In this document: positions 10,212 to 17,751 of the stretch, one piece after another
Layout of the letters: every line of letters begins with the position of its first letter
How positions within the stretch are numbered: the first letter of the stretch is position 1
Origin: Alphaproteobacteria bacterium
Lineage (GTDB): Bacteria; Pseudomonadota; Alphaproteobacteria; Acetobacterales; Acetobacteraceae
Assembly: GCA_026400815.1 (NCBI GenBank)
Contig: JAPLOI010000002.1
Location: 1-58,371 of the forward strand
DNA length: 58,371 bases
Direction of reading: 5' to 3'
Position numbers and translations under genes: made by a program
The notes under the pieces: generated by a model
The model's database searches: none
Seen by the model: only the letters and a program-made list of their open reading frames with translations
Told to the model about the DNA's origin: nothing

Positions 10212-11471
10212 CTACCCCTTGTAGTACCCCCTGCCCCTCAGAAAGTCTTCTGTCTCCTTCGCCGCCGCATCCAGCGCTGCCTTCACAGGCATTTCGCCAG
10301 TGACGGCCTGGATGACGCGCCGGGTGATGAATTCACCCACGGCGTAGAATTCGGGGATCGCCGGGAACGGCAGGTTGGTTTCCATCGCCGCCGATGCCGC
10401 GGGGTAGAAGCGGTGCTTCTGCTGCAGCTCGGGGTCGTTGAGGATGCTGGCGCGCGGCGGCACGGACAGGGCCGCGCCCTCGCGCGAGTTGGCCTGGTTG
10501 GTGGCGCCGGCGATGATGCGGAACAGCATCTCCGGGTCGTGCTTGGTGAAGGTGGAGATGCCGTAGCCGTCGCCGGAAAGGCGGGCGCGGCCGCCGGGGG
10601 CGGCGACCCAGTCGATCTTGCCGACCACGCGGGACTGGCGGGCGTCGTCCATGCTGGCGGCGCGGGTGGCCCATTGCAGGCCCATCGTGGCGGCATCCTG
10701 CTGGAAGGCGATCGAGCATTCGTCGTTGGCGGCGGCGGTGTAGGCGCGCTGGGCGAACTTCACCGTTTCCTTCAGCGCCTCGATGGCGGCCACGCCCTTC
10801 GGCTGGTTGAAGATCGGGCGCCAATCCTTGTCGAACCAGCCATCGCCGAGGGCGTTGAGGTACCAGTGCGCCTCGTTCAACCCGGCATCCACGGGCTTGA
10901 GGCAGGAGACGGTGCCGGAGCGCAGCGGCGAGTGGAACTTCTTCGCCAGTTCCTGGAACTGGGCGATGGTGGTGGGCGGCTTCACCCCGGCCTGCTCGAA
11001 CAGATCCTTGCGGTAGAACAGGAACATCACGTTCAGGTTCGCCGGGATGATGTAGAGCTTGCCCTGGTAGCTGAACTTGTCCAGCACGTGCTGGGCGTAG
11101 TCATCCAGCTTGAACTCGGCCTTGAACTTGGCCCAGAGGTCATCGAGCGGGCGCAGCCAGCCATTCTTGGCGAAGGTGGAAACCGTGGCGTCCGACGCAT
11201 AGGCGATGTCCACCGTATCCGCCTTGGCCGACAGCGCGATGGTGAGCAGCTCCAGCGCCTTGTCGAAGGGCATCAGCTGGGTGTTCACCTCCTGGCCGGG
11301 GATGGCGGTTTTCATCTTCGCCGCCCAATGCTCCAGCGCCGGGTAGCGGTGGCTGATCATCTGCACCGGGCGATTCTGCGCGATGGCCACGCCCGTGCCG
11401 GCCGCCGCCGCGGTGCCCGCAAGCGCCGCCCCCTGCATGATCCGCCGCCGGCCGATTTCGGTTCGACTCAT
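10212..11471 (-). CDS. Orphan extracellular sugar-type solute-binding protein (family 1)
   Basis: A 419-residue periplasmic binding protein. The N-terminus GRRRIMQGAALAGTAAAAG is twin-arginine-like, with cleavage probably after AIAQ. The body shows the MalE/UgpB-type plan: ALSAKADTVDIAYASDATVS, LYIIPANLNVMFLFYRKDLF, then a GDGYGISTF segment before the C-terminal lobe. No permease or ATPase gene is adjacent, so it either serves a transporter elsewhere or is an orphan. It stands alone between the CACAGAG repeat and the hydroxyacid dehydrogenase gene. Confidence 0.88.
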   Translation of the reverse strand: MSRTEIGRRRIMQGAALAGTAAAAGTGVAIAQNRPVQMISHRYPALEHWAAKMKTAIPGQEVNTQLMPFDKALELLTIALSAKADTVDIAYASDATVSTFAKNGWLRPLDDLWAKFKAEFKLDDYAQHVLDKFSYQGKLYIIPANLNVMFLFYRKDLFEQAGVKPPTTIAQFQELAKKFHSPLRSGTVSCLKPVDAGLNEAHWYLNALGDGWFDKDWRPIFNQPKGVAAIEALKETVKFAQRAYTAAANDECSIAFQQDAATMGLQWATRAASMDDARQSRVVGKIDWVAAPGGRARLSGDGYGISTFTKHDPEMLFRIIAGATNQANSREGAALSVPPRASILNDPELQQKHRFYPAASAAMETNLPFPAIPEFYAVGEFITRRVIQAVTGEMPVKAALDAAAKETEDFLRGRGYYKG

Positions 11472-11552
11472 GGCCCATTCCCCCTTCTGGCGCGCCGCTG
11501 GCTGCGGCGCTGCGTGTTGGGCGAGAGTTTAGGGGGTGGCGGGGGTGGCCCG

Positions 11553-12485
11553 TCAATCTTCCGGGATGGGATTGGGCAGGGGCTGGCCGGCGAAATGCGC
11601 CAGCAGGTTGGCGATCACCATGTCCGCGCATTCCTCCCAGGTCTCGATCGTGCCGCCGCCGCGGTGCGGCATGAGCACTGCGTTGTCGAGCGCCATCAGC
11701 GCGGCGGGCACCGCGGGCTCGTGCTCGAACACGTCCAACCCGGCGGCGGCGATGGTGCGGGATTGCAGGGCGGCGATGAGGGCGGCCTCGTCGATCACGG
11801 TGCCGCGGGCGATGTTCACCACGATGCCGCGCGATCCGAGGGCGGCGAGCACCTCGGCGTTGACCAGGTGGCGCGTGGCCTCCCCGCCGGGGCAGGCAAC
11901 TACCAGGAGTTCGCAATCGCGGGCCAGGGACAGCACCGAGTCGCGATACGCATACGGCACGCCCGGCACGGGGCGGCGGTTGTGGTAGAGCACCGGCATA
12001 CCGAAGGCCTCGGCCCGGCGGGCGATCTCGCGGCCGATGCGGCCCATGCCGAGAATGCCCATGGGGCGCGAATGGATGCGCGGCATCAGCGGGAAGGCGC
12101 CGGCCGGCCATTTGCCCGCGCGCACGTAGCGGTCACCGGCGGCGATGCCGCGGGCGGCGGCCAGCAGCAGGGCGAAGGCCATGTCGGCCACACAGCCATC
12201 GGTGGGGCCGGGCGTGTTGGTGATGGCGATCCCGCGGGCGCGGGCGGCTTCGCGATCGATCTTGTCGTAGCCCACGCCATAGACGGCGATGTGGCGCAGT
12301 TCGGGCAGCGATTCGATGATCGCGGCGGTCACAGGGGCCTTGGCGATCAGCGCGGTGGCATGGCGGCCGGGGAAGGCGGGATCGTCCTGCCAGGGGTGCA
12401 GCGCAACGTGCTCGCGATAGCGCGTGGAGCACAGCGGCACCTCCGCGCCCACATGGACGACCGGCGGCATTTGCGTAGCGTTCAT
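11553..12485 (-). CDS. D-2-hydroxyacid dehydrogenase (glyoxylate/hydroxypyruvate reductase-like)
   Basis: NAD(P)-dependent enzyme of 310 residues that interconverts 2-hydroxy and 2-oxo acids. The dinucleotide site is MGILGMGRIGREIARRAEAF. The catalytic set is present: Arg in NIARGTVIDEAAL, Glu in GLDVFEHEP, and His in MPHRGGGTIETW (usually PHxGS/GT). ITNTPGPTDGCVADMAFALLLA is the conserved substrate-side segment. The ATG at MNATQM was chosen; the frame extends only by a TTG. It is divergent from ald with 79 bases between starts, so both may share control of amino-acid/oxo-acid use. The exact substrate is not determined. Confidence 0.9.
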   Translation of the reverse strand: MNATQMPPVVHVGAEVPLCSTRYREHVALHPWQDDPAFPGRHATALIAKAPVTAAIIESLPELRHIAVYGVGYDKIDREAARARGIAITNTPGPTDGCVADMAFALLLAAARGIAAGDRYVRAGKWPAGAFPLMPRIHSRPMGILGMGRIGREIARRAEAFGMPVLYHNRRPVPGVPYAYRDSVLSLARDCELLVVACPGGEATRHLVNAEVLAALGSRGIVVNIARGTVIDEAALIAALQSRTIAAAGLDVFEHEPAVPAALMALDNAVLMPHRGGGTIETWEECADMVIANLLAHFAGQPLPNPIPED

Positions 12486-12527
12486 GACCAACCCTTATTT
12501 TGCCTCTTTCCTCGTGACAGGGTATCA

Positions 12528-12545
12528 GCAGCATCAACATGCTGC
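12528..12545. promoter_or_regulatory. Inverted repeat in the ald/hydroxyacid-dehydrogenase divergent promoter region
   Basis: Two perfect 7-bp arms, GCAGCAT and ATGCTGC, flank a CAAC spacer in the 79-base gap between the two divergent starts, 20 bases before the ald ATG. Alanine dehydrogenase genes are often controlled by Lrp/AsnC-type regulators that bind such dyads. The regulator here is inferred and no regulator gene is adjacent. Confidence 0.4.
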
Positions 12546-12564
12546 ACTGCAATAAGGACCAGAC

Positions 12565-13683
12565 ATGCGTATCGGCGTTCCCAAGGAAATCAAGACCCAC
12601 GAGTACCGCGTTGGGCTGACGCCGATCGCGGTGCGGGAATTCGTGGTGCGCGGCCACCAGGTATCCGTGCAGCAGGGCGCGGCCAGCGCGATCGGGTTCA
12701 CCGACGATGCCTACCGCGCCGCCGGCGCCACCATCGCCGCCGATGCGGCCGAGGTGTTCGCCAACTCCGACATGATCGTGAAGGTGAAGGAGCCGCTGGC
12801 ACCCGAGATCGCGATGCTGCGCGAGGGCCAGGTGCTATTCACCTACCTGCATCTGGCCGCCGACAAGGAGCAGACCGAGGGCCTCATCAAGTGCGGCGCC
12901 ACCTGCATCGCCTATGAAACCGTGACGGACGCGCGCGGCGCGCTTCCCCTTCTCGCACCGATGAGCGAAGTGGCCGGGCGCATGAGCGTGCATGTGGGCG
13001 CGCATTGCCTGGAGCGCGAGCAGGGCGGCGCCGGCGTGCTGCTGGGCGGCGTGCCGGGCGTGCCGGCTGGGCAAGTGGTGATCATCGGCGGCGGTGTTTC
13101 CGGCACCCATGCCGCGATGATGGCCGTGGGCCTGGGCGCGCACGTGACCATCTTCGACCGCTCCCTGCCGCGGCTGAAGGAGCTGGACGTGCAGTTCGGC
13201 AGCAAGGTGCAGACGCTCTATTCCACCACGGCCGCCATCGAGGCAGCTGTGTCCGCGGCGGACCTGGTGATCGGCGCCGTGCTGGTGCCGGGCGCGGCGG
13301 CGCCGAAGCTCGTCTCCCGCGACATGGTGAAGAAGATGCGCCCGGGCTCGGTGATGGTGGATATCGCCATCGACCAGGGCGGCTGCTTCGAAACCAGCCG
13401 GCCGACCAGCCATGCCGCCCCCACCTTCGTGGAGGAAGGCGTGGTGCATTACTGCGTCACCAACATGCCGGGCGCCGTGGCCCGCACCTCCACCATGGCA
13501 CTGGGCAATGCCACCCTGCCCTTCGCCCTCGCCCTGGCCGACAAGGGCTGGCGCCAGGCGCTGATCGACGACAAGCACCTGCTGGCCGGGCTGAACGTGC
13601 ATGCCGGCCACGTGACCTTCGAGGCCGTCGCGCGCGACCTGAACCTGCCGTTCACGCCGCCCGCCTCCGTTCTGGGCCGCTAA
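12565..13683 (+). CDS. ald: Alanine dehydrogenase
   Basis: Catalyses NAD-dependent oxidative deamination of L-alanine to pyruvate and ammonia in the cytoplasm. All family landmarks are present over 372 residues: the N-terminal MRIGVPKEIKTHEYRVGLTP, the catalytic Lys in MIVKVKEP, His in LFTYLHLAAD, the nucleotide-binding VVIIGGGVSGTHAA, and catalytic Asp in VDIAIDQGG. The ATG is preceded by AAGGA nine bases upstream. It is monocistronic, with a strong hairpin directly after the stop. Confidence 0.97.
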   Translation: MRIGVPKEIKTHEYRVGLTPIAVREFVVRGHQVSVQQGAASAIGFTDDAYRAAGATIAADAAEVFANSDMIVKVKEPLAPEIAMLREGQVLFTYLHLAADKEQTEGLIKCGATCIAYETVTDARGALPLLAPMSEVAGRMSVHVGAHCLEREQGGAGVLLGGVPGVPAGQVVIIGGGVSGTHAAMMAVGLGAHVTIFDRSLPRLKELDVQFGSKVQTLYSTTAAIEAAVSAADLVIGAVLVPGAAAPKLVSRDMVKKMRPGSVMVDIAIDQGGCFETSRPTSHAAPTFVEEGVVHYCVTNMPGAVARTSTMALGNATLPFALALADKGWRQALIDDKHLLAGLNVHAGHVTFEAVARDLNLPFTPPASVLGR

Positions 13684-13697
13684 TCCACCAACCGTTA

Positions 13698-13725
13698 GCC
13701 TGGGTGCCGCAGGATGCACCCAGGC
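13698..13725 (+). terminator. Hairpin terminator after ald
   Basis: A perfect 10-bp stem (GCCTGGGTGC / GCACCCAGGC) with an 8-base loop starts 14 bases after the ald stop. The tail is not T-rich, as is usual in this high-GC genome. It precedes the small DUF4170 gene, which must then have its own promoter or depend on read-through. Confidence 0.65.
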
Positions 13726-13742
13726 AACAACATGAGGGTGCC

Positions 13743-13967
13743 ATGACCGATCAGACCATCTGGGTGCTCTGGGGTGGCGTGTTCACCAACACCGACTTCA
13801 AGACGCTGGAAGGCGGAACCGAGGAACTGCACGGCCCCTACCACAGCGAGGCCGAAGCAACCCGCGCCTGGCAGGAGCTGATGCGCCGCAAGATCGACAT
13901 CGCCACGCACCGCCTGTTCGTGATGCAGGCGGCCGCCGGCGGGCAGCCGGCTACGCTAGCCGCCTGA
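13743..13967 (+). CDS. DUF4170 family small protein
   Basis: A 74-residue soluble protein. IWVLWGGVFTNTDFKTL at the N-terminus and the GPYHSEAEATRAWQ segment match the DUF4170 pattern, an alphaproteobacterial family of unknown function. The ATG is preceded by GAGGGTGCC, giving a reasonable ribosome site. It lies within a long open frame that is otherwise a shadow of ald. Its 3' end overlaps the convergent flavin oxidoreductase gene by 17 bases. Confidence 0.8.
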   Translation: MTDQTIWVLWGGVFTNTDFKTLEGGTEELHGPYHSEAEATRAWQELMRRKIDIATHRLFVMQAAAGGQPATLAA

Positions 13968-14802
13968 TCAAATCGGCCCAGCGATCCAGCTCCGGCAGGA
14001 TCGCGTCGGCCTTCGCACTCTCCAGGCTGATGATCACGCGCACCACGCCCAGGCTGCGGTCGCGCTCCAACATCGCCATGTCTTCCTTCGCCCCCCAGAT
14101 CGTGACCGGCAGGCTGGCCGGGTCGCGGCCGGCTTCGGCCAGCAATTCGTTGTACTGCGGAATGAGGTCGGCCACGTTCGCGTAGGCCGGGCGCACGCGA
14201 TGCGGCATCCAGCCATCGCCATACCGGATCGCCCGGCGCGGGCCATAGGGGAAGGCGCCGCCCACGAGAATGGGCGGGTTCGGCTTCTGCACCGGCTTCG
14301 GCCAGGCCATGATCGGGTCGAAATTCACCATCTCGCCGTGATACTCGGCCTTCGACTTCGTCCAGATCGCCTTCATCGCCTCGATGCGCTCGCGGGCCAG
14401 CTTGTGGCGGGATTTGAACGCGGTGCCATGGTTGGCCATCTCGCCTTCATTCCAGCCATTGCCCACGCCGAACAGGAAGCGGCCCTGGGAGATCTGGTCC
14501 AGGGAGGCCACCTGCTTGGCGGTCTGGATCGGGTCGCGCTGCGGCACCAGGCACACCCCGGTGCCCACCAGCAACGTGGTGGTGGCCACCGCCGCGGCGG
14601 TGAGGGTCACGAACGGGTCCATCGCGTCGTAGTATTTCTTCGGGATCTCGCCGCCGGTGGGAAAGCCGGAGGCGCCCTGCACCGGAATGTGAGAATGCTC
14701 CGGCGCCCAGACGCTATCGAAGCCGCGCTCCTCCAGCGCCCGGGCCAACTCGCCCGGAGCCATGGAATAGTCGGTGAAGAACATCGCCGCGCCGATTTTC
14801 AT
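13951..14802 (-). CDS. LLM-class (luciferase-like) flavin oxidoreductase
   Basis: TIM-barrel flavin-dependent oxidoreductase of 283 residues. ALEERGFDSVWAPEHSHIP at the N-terminus and TAKQVASLDQISQGRFLFGV in the middle are hallmarks of the F420/FMN luciferase-like family. GNGWNEGEMANHG is the usual cofactor-side loop. The cofactor could be FMN or F420; sequence alone does not settle it. It is the last gene of the same-strand cluster DUF169-formamidase-LLM but is separated from the formamidase gene by an AT-rich hairpin repeat, so its expression may be uncoupled. Confidence 0.88.
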   Translation of the reverse strand: MKIGAAMFFTDYSMAPGELARALEERGFDSVWAPEHSHIPVQGASGFPTGGEIPKKYYDAMDPFVTLTAAAVATTTLLVGTGVCLVPQRDPIQTAKQVASLDQISQGRFLFGVGNGWNEGEMANHGTAFKSRHKLARERIEAMKAIWTKSKAEYHGEMVNFDPIMAWPKPVQKPNPPILVGGAFPYGPRRAIRYGDGWMPHRVRPAYANVADLIPQYNELLAEAGRDPASLPVTIWGAKEDMAMLERDRSLGVVRVIISLESAKADAILPELDRWADLIRRLA

Positions 14803-14812
14803 GGAAGCCCCC

Positions 14813-14870
14813 CAAAAAGAATCTTCTTTTTGTGAACAAAAAGAAGCAAAAAAACTTCATTCGTTTGGTG
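14813..14870. repeat. AT-rich hairpin repeat, copy 1
   Basis: A perfect 10-bp stem, CTTCTTTTTG (14823-14832) and CAAAAAGAAG (14837-14846), closes a TGAA loop, followed by CAAAAAAACTTCATTCGTTTG. The same unit occurs at 45680-45740 with C-G instead of G-C at the loop-closing pair, a compensatory change. It sits between formamidase and the LLM gene. Read on the gene strand, the stem is followed by ATTCTTTTT, which resembles an intrinsic terminator. Confidence 0.75.
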
Positions 14871-14912
14871 CGGAAAGACAGCGTTCATCCGCATCGACCG
14901 AACAGACCTGCT

Positions 14913-15857
14913 TCAAAAAAGCACGCCTTTCTTCAGCATCCCGTGCACGCCCTTCTCTCCGTTCACGGTCTGCGTCACGCGGAAATCCACCGCCAGCGAG
15001 CAGAACTGGTAGGCCTCTTCGCGGGAAAGGTTGGAGCGGGCGCAGATGAACACGATCATCTCGCGCAGCGCCTGCTTCATCGCCTGGTCGAGATCCTCGT
15101 TCAGGCCCATGGAGACATAATGCGTCGGCGTCTCGGCGCGCGGCATCGCCTGGCCCGTGGCCTTGTGCAGATGGAAGGTGAAGGTGCCGTTCAGGCACAT
15201 CTCCAGCGCCGTCACGCACACCTCGCCATCGCCCTGCACGCCGTGGCCGTCACCGACCGAGAAGTTGGCGCCGGGCACCCAGACCGGCAGGAACAGGGTG
15301 CTCCCGGCCGTGAGCTGCTTGTTGTCCATGTTGCCGCCATGGATGCGCGGCTCCTTGGACATGATGGTGCCGAAGGCCGGCGGCGGCGCCACGCCCATCA
15401 CGCCGAAGAACGGCGCGAGCTGGAGTTCCGTGCCCCAGGGCAGGCGGCAGGTGCCAGCCACCTTGTCCACCGCGATGTGCATCAGCACCCGGTCGGGGAA
15501 ATCCTCCGGCAGGGTGCCCATCAGCGGGGCGATGGCGTTGTAGCCCCAGTTGGCACCGGGCTCGATCGCGTCGATGCGGATCTCCAGCGTATCGCCTGGC
15601 TCCGCACCGCGGATCGCGATCGGGCCCGTCACGATGTGGCCCGGGATGCGCTGCCCCCCGACGGAAGCCAGGATGGCGGCCAGGGCCTCCGGCACCTCCA
15701 TCCCGCTGCCCGGCGGCGGCAGCACCTCCGGCCGGCCGGAGACGCATTGCACCTGCACCGTATCCCCCGGCGCGATGGTCAGCACCGGCGGGATGCGGGC
15801 ATCGAAGACGCCCAGGCGAACCGTCTCCGGGCGGGCCTCCAGCCGGTGCGTTGCCAT
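14913..15857 (-). CDS. Acetamidase/formamidase family amidohydrolase
   Basis: A 314-residue member of the FmdA/AmdA family, which releases ammonia from short amides such as formamide or acetamide. Typical segments are IAPGDTVQVQCVSG, VGGQRIPGHIVTGPIAIRGA, GDTLEIRIDAIEPGANWGYN and SVGDGHGVQGDGEVC; the last two hold the acidic and His metal-site residues. It has no signal peptide, so it is cytoplasmic. It follows the DUF169 gene with only three bases between stop and start, so the two are co-translated. The substrate is inferred from family membership. Confidence 0.92.
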   Translation of the reverse strand: MATHRLEARPETVRLGVFDARIPPVLTIAPGDTVQVQCVSGRPEVLPPPGSGMEVPEALAAILASVGGQRIPGHIVTGPIAIRGAEPGDTLEIRIDAIEPGANWGYNAIAPLMGTLPEDFPDRVLMHIAVDKVAGTCRLPWGTELQLAPFFGVMGVAPPPAFGTIMSKEPRIHGGNMDNKQLTAGSTLFLPVWVPGANFSVGDGHGVQGDGEVCVTALEMCLNGTFTFHLHKATGQAMPRAETPTHYVSMGLNEDLDQAMKQALREMIVFICARSNLSREEAYQFCSLAVDFRVTQTVNGEKGVHGMLKKGVLF

Positions 15858-15860
15858 GGT

Positions 15861-16661
15861 TCAGGCCTTCTTGTTGCGGTCGGGGTAGGAGCGCCCCATC
15901 CCTTCGCGCACATCCATCTGGATGCCGTATTGCGGGAACGGGTAGCGCAGGCCGTTCTTGGCCAGTGCTTCCATGCCCGCGATCGCCTTGGCGATATAGG
16001 CGGGCGGCAGCGCCATCAGCATCTCATCATCCAGCACGCCACCGTAGCGGCGCTCGGCGAAGCAGGGGATGGAGAGTGAGGGGGTGCGGGTGGAAAGTGC
16101 GCGGCCCCAGCTATCGGCGCAGGAGCTTTCGCCCACCACGCCCCATTCGAAGTTCTTGTAGCCGGCCCATTGCAGCCCGTTGATGAAATACATCATCGCG
16201 CCCGGCGTGGCGTAGAACAGCGCGATATCCGGCGGGTTCAGCCGCCCGGCCGAAAGCGGCGAGACGGCCAGCGCTTGGTATTGTCCATCGGGCACCACCG
16301 CCATGCTGGCCTGGTGCGCGGCGGCATCCTCCGGCGTGGAATACCAAACGCCCACCATCGATTGGCCGGACTTCCAGGTGGCGTCCTTGGCCATGCCGAG
16401 GCCAACCACGGCGCGGCACTGGGCGCCGACCAGATTGTCCCCGGTGATGCCCACGGTCCAGCCGAGGCGGGCGGCCTGCGCCACCACCTGGTCCAGCGTG
16501 TGCACCTTGTCCGGCCGGCGGATGCGCGGGATCGCCTCCATCTCCGCCGCATCCTCGAACAGCTTCATGCCGAACGGCGCGTTGCGCAGCCGCAGCAGGC
16601 GCATCAGGTCGTCGGACAGCTTGGCGAGATCGAGGCTCTGCGCAGAGAGATCATCGGGCAT
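15861..16661 (-). CDS. DUF169 family protein
   Basis: A 266-residue protein of the DUF169/COG2043 family, function not established. Features seen are the N-terminal LRLRNAPFGMKLFEDA, a TVGITGDNLVGAQCRAVVGL core, the GESSCADSWG cysteine region, and SIPCFAERRYGGVLDDEMLMALP near the C-terminus, which is the conserved pC...R...dde pattern. The ATG at MPDDLS was chosen since the longer open frame is antisense to the neighbouring gene. It heads an operon with formamidase and is divergent from a binding-protein-like gene. Confidence 0.85.
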   Translation of the reverse strand: MPDDLSAQSLDLAKLSDDLMRLLRLRNAPFGMKLFEDAAEMEAIPRIRRPDKVHTLDQVVAQAARLGWTVGITGDNLVGAQCRAVVGLGMAKDATWKSGQSMVGVWYSTPEDAAAHQASMAVVPDGQYQALAVSPLSAGRLNPPDIALFYATPGAMMYFINGLQWAGYKNFEWGVVGESSCADSWGRALSTRTPSLSIPCFAERRYGGVLDDEMLMALPPAYIAKAIAGMEALAKNGLRYPFPQYGIQMDVREGMGRSYPDRNKKA

Positions 16662-16754
16662 GGCGTTTCGCTCCTGGACTTTCACCCAGCCTAGGACGGT
16701 TGCGCCGCTTCGCCAACGCAGCGAGGCTGGGGGCCCAGCATATGGAGACGCACG

Positions 16755-17726
16755 ATGGCCCTGCCGGTCACGCTCACATTCGCGGATTATCCGCGCCTCC
16801 ATTTGCTGGCCACCGGGGCGGTGCAGCCACAGGGGATCGACCTCACCGTGGCGCTGGGCCGGCACGGCAGCTGGGCCGACCGGGCCGAGGCGCTGCGCCG
16901 CGCCGGGCAGGACCCAACGGCGACGGGCGGCGAGTTCTCCATGGCCCAGTACCTGTATCGCATCGACAAGGGCGACCGCTCGCTGGTCGGCCTGCCGGTG
17001 TTCCCGCTGCGCAACCTCGTGGGGCGGGACCTCTACGTGGCCAAGGACGGCAGGATCAAAACGCCTGCGGACCTCAACGGCGCGCGCATCGGCATGTATG
17101 CCTGGGGCGCCAGCGGCTCCGTCTGGTATCGCCATTTCCTGCGCTTCCTGGGGGTGGACCCCGCTGGCATCAGCTGGACCATCGGCAACCCCGATGAAGG
17201 CTGGGGCAGCGCCGCCGCCCCGGTGCTGCCGGAAGGCGTCGCCTATGCCGGCGGCCGGGCGCTGAACGAGATGCTGCTGGCCGGGGAGCTGGATGCCGTC
17301 TACGCGCCGCCACGCCCGAAGCTCTACCACCCCCAGAACGGCCCCATCATCCGCCTGCCGCCTGATTTCCGCGCCCGCGAGCAGGCCTATGTCCGCGCCA
17401 CCGGCGCCTACCCGCCGCAACACCTGGTGGTGCTGAAGCGCGCGGCGTGGGAGGCGAACCCCTGGATCGCCAAATCCCTCACCGAAGCGCTCACCGCCGC
17501 GGAAGACGAATTCATGGCCGCCCAACACAGCTACCCCTACTCCACCCCGTGGGAGGAGGCGGAGCTGGAGGAGATGCGCGCCCTGATGGGCCCGCGCTAC
17601 CACGCCCACGGGCTGGAGCAGAACCGCGCCCAGATCGAGATGTTCTGCGAGGAGGCGCACCGTCTCGGCCTCACCTCCCGCCGCGTGGCGGTGGAGGAAT
17701 ACTTCGCCGACTACCTCGCGAGCTGA
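16755..17726 (+). CDS. 4,5-dihydroxyphthalate decarboxylase-like / periplasmic-binding-fold protein without signal peptide
   Basis: A 323-residue protein with the type-2 periplasmic-binding fold. VTLTFADYPRLHLLATGAVQ at the start, GGEFSMAQYLYRIDKGDRS, LPVFPLRNLVGRDLYV and GARIGMYAWGASGSVWYRHF follow the pattern of the 4,5-dihydroxyphthalate decarboxylase/nitrate-taurine-binding group. No export signal is visible, which fits a cytoplasmic enzyme better than a transport receptor, and no transporter genes flank it. Decarboxylase activity on this substrate is not implied. It is followed 25 bases later by a secreted serine hydrolase. Confidence 0.75.
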   Translation: MALPVTLTFADYPRLHLLATGAVQPQGIDLTVALGRHGSWADRAEALRRAGQDPTATGGEFSMAQYLYRIDKGDRSLVGLPVFPLRNLVGRDLYVAKDGRIKTPADLNGARIGMYAWGASGSVWYRHFLRFLGVDPAGISWTIGNPDEGWGSAAAPVLPEGVAYAGGRALNEMLLAGELDAVYAPPRPKLYHPQNGPIIRLPPDFRAREQAYVRATGAYPPQHLVVLKRAAWEANPWIAKSLTEALTAAEDEFMAAQHSYPYSTPWEEAELEEMRALMGPRYHAHGLEQNRAQIEMFCEEAHRLGLTSRRVAVEEYFADYLAS

Positions 17727-17751
17727 CTGCGCCGAAAGGGGAGGAAAACAT

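Noticed and set aside
10413-12917. 834-residue plus-strand frame across the sugar-binding protein and hydroxyacid dehydrogenase genes
   Set aside because: It is composed of His/Gly/Arg-rich antisense sequence and crosses two clear minus-strand genes and the start of ald.
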